Below, in pieces: positions 41,301 through 50,500 of a stretch of DNA of 64,000 bases (positions are counted from its first letter, which is position 1; every line of letters starts with the position of its first letter). Made by a program: the position numbers and the translations under genes. The stretch spans positions 8,970,540 to 9,034,539 of the forward strand of contig NC_135569.1 of NCBI RefSeq assembly GCF_964340395.1, in the 5' to 3' direction. Below the pieces are notes generated by a model. It was not told where the DNA came from and ran no database searches. It saw only the letters and a list, made by a program, of their open reading frames with translations. The stretch comes from Glandiceps talaboti (taxonomy: Eukaryota; Hemichordata; Enteropneusta; Spengelidae).

Positions 41301-44300
41301 TCTTTAGCGGTTGGGAAGACAATGCGGGCGCCAGTCTTGTCACGAACTTTCCTGATATTGCCGCCTGCTCTACCAATCAGGAATTTATGATATTCTGGTT
41401 TGGCGCGTATTTCTGCCGAGAAGCTTGACAGTGCCCTTTCATTTGCCAATTCCATCAACTGTTTCTTGGCTTTATCCACATCATCTTTGGGTCCACGAAT
41501 TGTCACTTTGTCGCTTCCTGATGTTTCATTCGGGAAGTGAATCATAACACCACCGCAATCCTCCATGATAGATCTGACAAGTCGGCCTCTTGCCCCAATC
41601 AATGACTGATGATGTTTTGATGGTATACTTATCTCCACTTGGGTAACATTGGCCTGTCATGGTACAATGAGAGGTCAAAGGTTAAGATTTGACTGAAAGA
41701 CCTTTTAGTCTATATGACAAGCTATAGTGCTTGTCTCTCGAGCAGAGTCACTGAAGCACACAATGCCTGTATTTAGAGTCAAATATTGAAATATAATGAT
41801 TCAACACAGTGCCCTCAATGATTCCAGTACCTTATCCAGAGACCTAATACCTGTATCTGTATGCCTTTTACTGACAATATTAGGCTAGGGATTGTAAGTA
41901 TACCTTTGGATTTCCTCACATTTCTAACTTTATACTCGCCTGTAAGATATGACATTCATGTCACGCTATCAGCTGCCCCACTCATGGTTTAGAAACCTGA
42001 TAGGGCTGAACAACATGTGACAAATTTTCTAGTCAAACTTTGCAACTAAAATCTGTGTTGTGTCTCTGTACAACTTTGCAACTAACAGAAATCTGTGTTG
42101 CATCTCTGTATAACTGTGGATTATTGAACTTTGCAAATAACTGAAATATGTGCCATGTCTCTGTATAAATTTGGATGTCTTCACATTTCTAACTTTACAC
42201 CTAATTGAAAGGTCTGTGTCCCTGCAAGGCTGAATACAAATACTGGTTCTTGACTTACCAATTCTTTCTGTATAGCTTGAATCTTATCTCTGGCCGATTC
42301 CACATTAGCTTTTTTACCAATAATCACTATAGTATCACTATCACTATCTTCACTGGGTATTTCAATCCTTGTATCAGTTTCTTCTTTAATCTGTAAAGTG
42401 AATTATCATTTTTAAAGAATTTCACTTTCAAAAATAGTCAATGTATGCACACACTGGACATTCTTAGTATCTACATCTGTTACAACCAGTAACAGGCAAG
42501 CACTGACAAGTGGAACCTTTTACAAACAGGGAAAAGTAAACAAATAGGTAAATAACACTGCGCACAACATTTTTGAAGTACAGAGACTTATTACACTTCA
42601 CCATTTGATAAGAATAGTTTTATAGCCTCTTTCCATAATAATTCATGTTCACAAACAAATTTCCAGTTCCCCTGGCATTTCATTGTACATGTAAAGTGGC
42701 CATAAAACTGTTCTTATCAAACCATGGTGTGTATACAAGTCTGTGCTGTTCCAACATGCTGAGTCAAGTGTTATTAATCCAATTCACTTGTTTACTTTCC
42801 ATGTTTGTAACAGCTTCCATCTGTCCACAGTCTAATGTTGGCAGTTGTACTTTGGATCAGCAGAGCAGAGTGAGTTGATGGATAGAAACATTGAAATTGT
42901 TTTTAAAAAATACAACAATACTAACCTTGCTGATTGTGCTACCACCTTTGCCGATGATATTCTTGTGGAATTTCTTAAAGATTGGTATTTCAATTTTGTA
43001 GTTGTTAGCTACTAGTTCTGCATGCAGTTGTTGTAGAAATCGATAACATTTATCCACATCTTGTTTAGGTCCACGTAAAGTCACAACATCACTCTTCCTT
43101 CCAGCATCTGGGAATGTTATGTTCACCTGAGAAAAAGTCAATGTAACACTGTCAAATCTGTTCTATACTTAAGCATTTATTATAATCTTTATTCGACAAA
43201 GTAAATTCAGAAATGTGTTGAATGGTCACCATGGAGCTGTACCCTAGTGTTATTAAATCAGAGGAAACCAGAAGGGAAACATACATGGTTCGACAGGGTC
43301 AAACTAAGCATCACCTTTTTTGACATACAGACTTGGTAATTTTAAATCAACTCCAGATGATGCTGGGTGGGTTTGGAGCCTTACTGCAGATGTAAGAGGC
43401 ATACAAGCGAACTACTCGGCCCCAAACAACCGCTTTATTTTTTCATTCTATTTTACATCTTGTGTATAAATTTGGAAAGTATAGTTTCAGGAAAAGCATA
43501 GGCAAAGATTCAGGATTACATAAGTGTACACAATGACCAATCTCCAAGTCTACATAAAACAGAAATTGCTGGTCCCTGCATAGACTCTCTCATAGCCTCA
43601 GGAACATCGCTAGCAACTGTTTAAGAAGTACCGACATCTACAGTTCAGCCCTCATCGACTACATAGGATTAACCATTCTTTGATCTGTTATTGCAATACC
43701 TTGGGGTGTCCAGTACAAGGATATTAGATCCGAATACAAATATGCAGTAGATATCAGGTAATACAAAACAGCTGCTAGAGTCGATGCTCCCGAGGCTGTG
43801 AGAGCATCTAGTCCTGCATACATACACAGGTAACTAGTAATCGCATCTTGTACTGTTATTGGCCGAGATGACCAACCAACCAAAAATTCCATACAGGATC
43901 ATGGGAATATATACACATTTCCATGGTAATTCAATATGGCGGATCCAAGATGTCAATTACTAGTTATCTGTGGTCTCACATTAACTGACATCATGTGATG
44001 ACGTAGGAACCATTGAAGGTAAAGCACTGCCAATATACACAATGTGGGTCTGTGTCAGGGCTAATGAATGTACAGTGCTGTAATCAGTTGTGGAAGACAC
44101 TTTATAAATATATACTTTTTAACATGACCCACCTGATTGAATCTTTCTCTGATATCTTTAATGTTCTCTCCCTTGGCACCAATAATTGTTCTATGGAAGC
44201 GCTGCTCAATGAGTATGTCCCTGCTTCTCTCGTTCTCCATCTTGTATACCATTAGAAGCAGTTCCTCCTTGGCTTGAGCCACACCCTTAGGACTGCCTTC

Positions 44301-44475
44301 TATGCGAATTGTACGACTGCTTTCATCCTCTCCAGGAATATGAATGGACACTCCAGTCTCTCCCTTAATACGAGTTACTGAAACACAAAGTACAAGTTTA
44401 GTTAAGTGGCACAGACTGTGTTTATGACACTCAATACAAAGGTGCTCACATATCAGTTACTGTTCTAAATCATCA

Positions 44476-44510
<35 letters not shown>

Positions 44511-47500
44511 TCCATCCACCCTTCTCTCTTCATGTTTCCCTCTCAACAGATGCTAATGAAACACAAAATACACGGGTTAACATGGCACAAGCTGAGTATA
44601 CAAATTTGCTTTTCACTCAAGTGAAACACTTGTATACACCCTTGATCAACTATTCTAGTGTGCTAATTTCAGTGCAAGATGCTATAAAAGTAATCTCCCA
44701 AAACTTGAGATCCCAACCCAACCCCATCCCATCAGAGTACTATTTTACTCACCATTAGCACCACTCTTGCCAATAATGTGTCTATGATACTTGGGGTCGA
44801 CATCAATATTAGCAAATACAAATCTACTCTGCAAGTCCTTGGTGATGTCTTCTAGGGCTTTTCTAGCTTGTTCAACTTCTTCAGGTGGTCCTTCCACTGA
44901 TATAGTATCTTTACCATCTTCAAATTCCACATGTACCTGATAAGAAGAGGTTTAAAACAACAAGATAAGGCACTCTTACAGTGTTTGGAGATAATGTAAT
45001 ATATACAGTGTTAGGAGTTTACTTTCACAGCATTTGGAGTTTACATACACAGTGTTTGGAGTTTACTTACAGTGTTTGGAGTTTACATACACATTGTTTC
45101 AAGTTTACATACACCGTGTTGGAGTTTACATACACAGTGTTTGGAGTTTACATACACAGTGTTGGAGTTTACATACACGGTGTTGGAGTTTACATACACA
45201 GTGTTGGAGTTTACATACAGTGTTGGAGTTTACGTACACATTGTTTCGAGTTTACATTCATAGTGTTTGGTGTTTACATACACAGTCTTTGGAGTTTACA
45301 TAATGGGGAAGTAGTGTATACAGGGGATCGATAGTGGTATGAAACAAACTGAAATGTAGATGTCAAAATATCTAGTTTATATAGGGAAATCTGGTTAAAG
45401 TAAAAATCTTTGACATATTCAACAGAGAATTATAAGGGGGGGGGGGGTGAGAATAACACAAACGCATATTGTGAATAATACAAAGAAAAAATAATTATAT
45501 AGCATTCTGGTTGGACAGGAAGTGTCACTTTTGAAGATTACCTACCCTTGGCAGTTCTTGAGTTATGCTTCGTATGTTCTGGCCCCGTCTTCCAATGATA
45601 AACTTATGCAACCAGGCTGGTGCTCTGACTTCTGAAATCACTATGCTGTTTGCCTGATATAAAAATGAAACATGTTATTATTGAAAGATCAAGAAAGAAC
45701 AGTTCAATACATATGTTGTGTGAAAGAAAGAATTTCACAATATTGCCACAGAGGGCACTATTTAGCATGGTGTACAGACACAAAAAAGAATGACAAATAT
45801 CAAACTTACCCTCCAGTGGAAGGAGACTGACATACCTTGGCACAAACCTGTACTGTGTTTGATGGTTCACCAATTCACATAAAATCTTGTTTTTTTCTCT
45901 TACCGTAGCATAAACCTGGACAATGGTATCGCTGAGTTCACATAAAATCTATCTTTTCATTATGTTTCCATACACCTGGGTGACAGTATCTCCAAGTTCA
46001 CATTAAGTTTTTTCCTTACCTTGGCATACACCTGTGTGATAGCAGGTCCAAGTTTATCTTGTTCTCCTCTCAGCGTAATGGTTTCTGATGAGCTCTCAGT
46101 AGGTGGCATCTCCACAGATACACCAGTGGTTGCTAGGATCTCTTGGATGCTGTTACCACGGGGACCAATCACATATTTGTGTTGTGATTTACGCACTTCC
46201 AATGAAACTGTGGCTGTCTTTCTTTTCTGTAAAAATAAGTGAGATAAGGTATTTAGCTGAGGTACTGTGCATGAATTGAAAGCTCATATATTGATTTGGA
46301 ATTCCTGTGACTGATATACCATTATCAGGGTTCGTACACTTAAAGCAAAACAAAATTCCAGGACTTTCCAGGGGTTTTTCGTCAGTTTTCCAGGGGTATT
46401 CATATTGATTTTGGCCATTTTCCAGGGGTGTTGACACTAAAGTAATGACTAATTAAAAAAAAATTTGCGCTGCTACTCCATTTGAAAAAAAAATTGATGC
46501 AGGACTGACAGTAGAAAGAAAAAATTGCTGTCACTCTGACTGGAAAAAAAATTGCTCCCGTACCTACTTCCTCCATATCCCCCCCCCCCCCCCCGAAATC
46601 AAATGGTTCTCCCCTAAGTAGCCGTTTCGTCAAGCTGGTACACTGATCGTGTAAGATTGAGTCGCAGCATTCGTCAGTCTAATTCAGACATATACAGAAA
46701 AATAAATAATTTTTTTCTTCAAAATTTTGAATGAAAACGTTACGAAATTTCGAGCTATGAATAACTGAATACATTCATCGCTTGCATCTCGATGTTTATG
46801 TCCTGATGCCACGAGTTGCGGAACATCGCGATTTCTCAACTCAACTTGACCACTGACGAATGTTACTGTACCGAAAACATAAAACAGTAGTTTATTCTTT
46901 TAGAACATGTAACACAAATACCCATTTAAAAGTCACATAAAAGTCAAAACCGTACTTCCACAACCCGGAAATTCAACTGCACTTCCCTAGGCCGTAGTAT
47001 TGCCATGCCTGAGTTTCTAGTATTTGTATGTCGGACTCGTGCGCCGAACTTGTAACAATTTCTAGTCGTGGTTGATGATGCTTTGATACTCGCTACAATG
47101 TTACGATAATCTTGTTAACAGACCCACTGTTACCCCTGGCCGGGACTGTTACAATATCATGTCCCTGAAATGGCGACTGGGAAATGGAGTAGCAATATGT
47201 AAGATCGAAACAAACACTGCGGTGCCCATTCAACTACGCATAGGCACGGTCTGTGGGGCAAAGTGTCTCGTGGAACGATCGTTTGACTGTCTGGGTCTAA
47301 TCGGCGTGAATTTTGATTCACCACTGTGGCGAAAGACTTTGAAAATATTTTCGACATTTTACATTTACGAGATTCAGAATCATATGAATGGGTGGCTTGA
47401 GCACAGACATGACGATCGTCAATATTAATTGATCGATTGGTCATGATCATTTTCCAGGGTTTCCAGGGGTAGGGCACATTTTCCAGGGTTTTCCAGGGTT

Positions 47501-50500
47501 TTCCAGGGAGGGTTTGAAATTCCAGGGTTTTCCAGGGTTTTCCAGGACCGAACGAACCCTGATTATAGATACTATGTACCAACGATTGGAATGAATCACA
47601 GATAACTTTATATATGAATAAATTACACAAATGAGCCACCCTACTATCAGAACAATCTGTGGAGAACACTGATAGAAAAGACAGATTATCTGCATCAACA
47701 GGGGATAAAACTTCCATTCATATGCCGAGATAAATGTAATGTACTAGCTATTTCACTGTTAACATTTACAACTATATATACGATACAACAACGCTTTTCC
47801 AAGACAATTAAAATCAGTACTTTTAGTCTTTATACTGTCAAGCCTGACTAGATGATTCAACTGATTGAGTGAGATCATCATGCATCACATAATGACTTTT
47901 CAAAGCCAATCAAATATACTATCTCATCTTTCATTTCATTACTGCCATGCCAGACTAGATGATTGGGTAACATCATGCATCACATAATAATGACTTTCAA
48001 AGCCAATCAAATTTACTGTCTCATCTACCATCTCATTACTTCCATGCCAGACTAGATGATTGGGTGAGATCATCATGCATCACATAATAATGACTTTCAA
48101 AGCCAATCAAATTTACTATCTCATCTTCCATCTCATTACTTCCATGTCAGACTAGATGATTGGGTAACATCATCCTGTATCACACAATCATGACTTTCAA
48201 AGTCGATTAAAATCAGTGTTTTGTTTTCTACATCATACAGGACAGACTAAATGACTGGCCAATTATCACTTCATGTAACTTAGTATAACATCACAGCCAA
48301 CCGTAATCAAATGTCTTACCTTTTCTTCATATATTGCCTTGATTGATTGGATGGCTTTGATGACACCATCTTTCTCTCCAGACACCACAATTTCATCTTT
48401 GTTAACACTGGGAGGTGGAACATGTATCTTAGCACCTGTCTGCTCTGCCAGTTCTTGGATGTTTTTACTATTAGGCCCCATGATAAATGGATGGAAGGCT
48501 TTCTCTATGTGAAGACGTTCAAATGCAAGCTTGGACTGTCGACAAAATAAAAAGTTGAAATATAAACACAGTCAAATAATCTGAAATAACGAAACATCAC
48601 AATAGACACAGTCACTTGTTAGTATTCAAATCAACATTTCTCCCACGACTTTGCAAAAATTTACAATTTCTCAATATTTTTTCCAAATCACCTACGAAAG
48701 AGTTAAGGGTTGGCAGTGAAAAATTAGGTTGGGTCGGGTTACTGGAAACAAGCAATCATTTTGTTTTTGGCCTAACAGTGTGCAAAACTTCTATCGCCGG
48801 CTTTTTGAAATTGTTTCACTTATTTCAAATCTTTCATTCATATTACATAACATCACCAACATAAATTTTTTTCCGTCCATCTCTGACTAACAGGAAAGCT
48901 GTCTCCCAAACAAGGTCATTAGGGCTGAATGGTGGGATACTGAGATACGATAACACCACATCATCCTTGTGTTAAAGCTGCAACTTGACAAATTTTGAAA
49001 CTGTTTTGTTCAATATAATGACTCACTCATAACATTGTACACATGTAACAGCACCGAGTCATGTAAACAAATTTATGTAGCTGTACACATAATATGGTAC
49101 AATATATCCAGTCAAATTGATTTTTGGGTCTGCACATAAAATCAGCACCCAACGCGATCAGAATTCCAGCCTAGTAGTGTACCTATTTATGGATAAAATG
49201 ATCCCTAAACATATACAATGTTTAATTATCGGTGTTTTAACAATTTTCAATGGATATATTGTTGGTTGTTTGATTGAAAAATTAGTCCTCCAGTTACTGC
49301 TAGTGCAGTTTTAACACGTGGTGATAAGGGTATGCAGTACATCTAACCGTAACCTTTGTTTGAATTCTGTCATAGTTACTTCAAAATTGATAGATCAAAA
49401 CTGCAAATCAACACAACACATTACCAAACATGTTGATCAGCTTGGTTGATCAAATGATTTACACAGGTTATAACACACAAGCGGTTCAAAGTTTTAGAAT
49501 TGAGATTTTGATCTGTCTTGGTTGATGATCCTCACCACAATGACAAATTCCATAGCCATATCTGACCACTAGGTGGCGGTATGATTACAATACATGTATG
49601 TCTCTCACCTGTTCTTCTGAGATGAGTTGTATTTCATGTTTAGCTTTCTCTATGCCTTCTCTGGTTCCCATAATTCTAATCTGGTCTGAGTTGTCTTCTG
49701 AGCGGGGTACGTGAATTTTTGTTGCAGTGCTCATTTCTAGATCGCGTAACTTGCTACCACCTTTGCCGAGCAAGAAGCGATGATGTTCCTTGGGAATAGG
49801 GAGTGATACGTTGGCCTGCGTCTGTAGTTTTGAGATGAGTTCACGACGTGCCTGCATGACAGCATCATTCTTACCAGTTACCATGATTGTCAGACTCTGA
49901 TCCTTAGACATACTCATCTCAATGTGCGTTCCTGTAAATAATAAAGATTTGATATCAATGATTTATAAACACAGACACTTATACATTCCTTTACCTAGTT
50001 TGTATTCTCATTGAGAAGTGTACCTTCTTATAACAAACAAATGTTTTTGATGCATCTTAAAATGATCTTATATGCCAGCATTGTGATCCAAACTGTGTCT
50101 GTCAAGCTCAATTTATGTACAACTGCCAACATCAGACCATGGATGAACGGAACCTGTTACAAACAGGAAAAGTAAACAACTAAATTGGATTAATAACACT
50201 TTGCACAGTATGTTGGAAGTACATCTAGACTTGCACAACATTCCATCATTTGATAAGAACAGTTGCATAGCCTCTTTACATTCACAAACAACTTTCCAGT
50301 TCCCCTGTCACTTCATGTACACATAAAGAGGCCATAAAACTGTTCTTATCAAACCATGGTGTGTAATACAAGTCTCTGCTGTTCCAACATGCTGAGCCAA
50401 GTATTATTAATCCAATTCATTTGTTTACGTTCCCTGTTTGTAAGAGGTACCATTTTGTCCAGGGTCTGATGTCAGGACTTGTATTTCTTCCGAGAATGTG

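Noticed and set aside
47157-47717. 186-codon - strand ORF with NPGKPWK repeats
   Set aside because: Crosses the end of the hAT-like element; the repeats are non-coding subterminal motifs.
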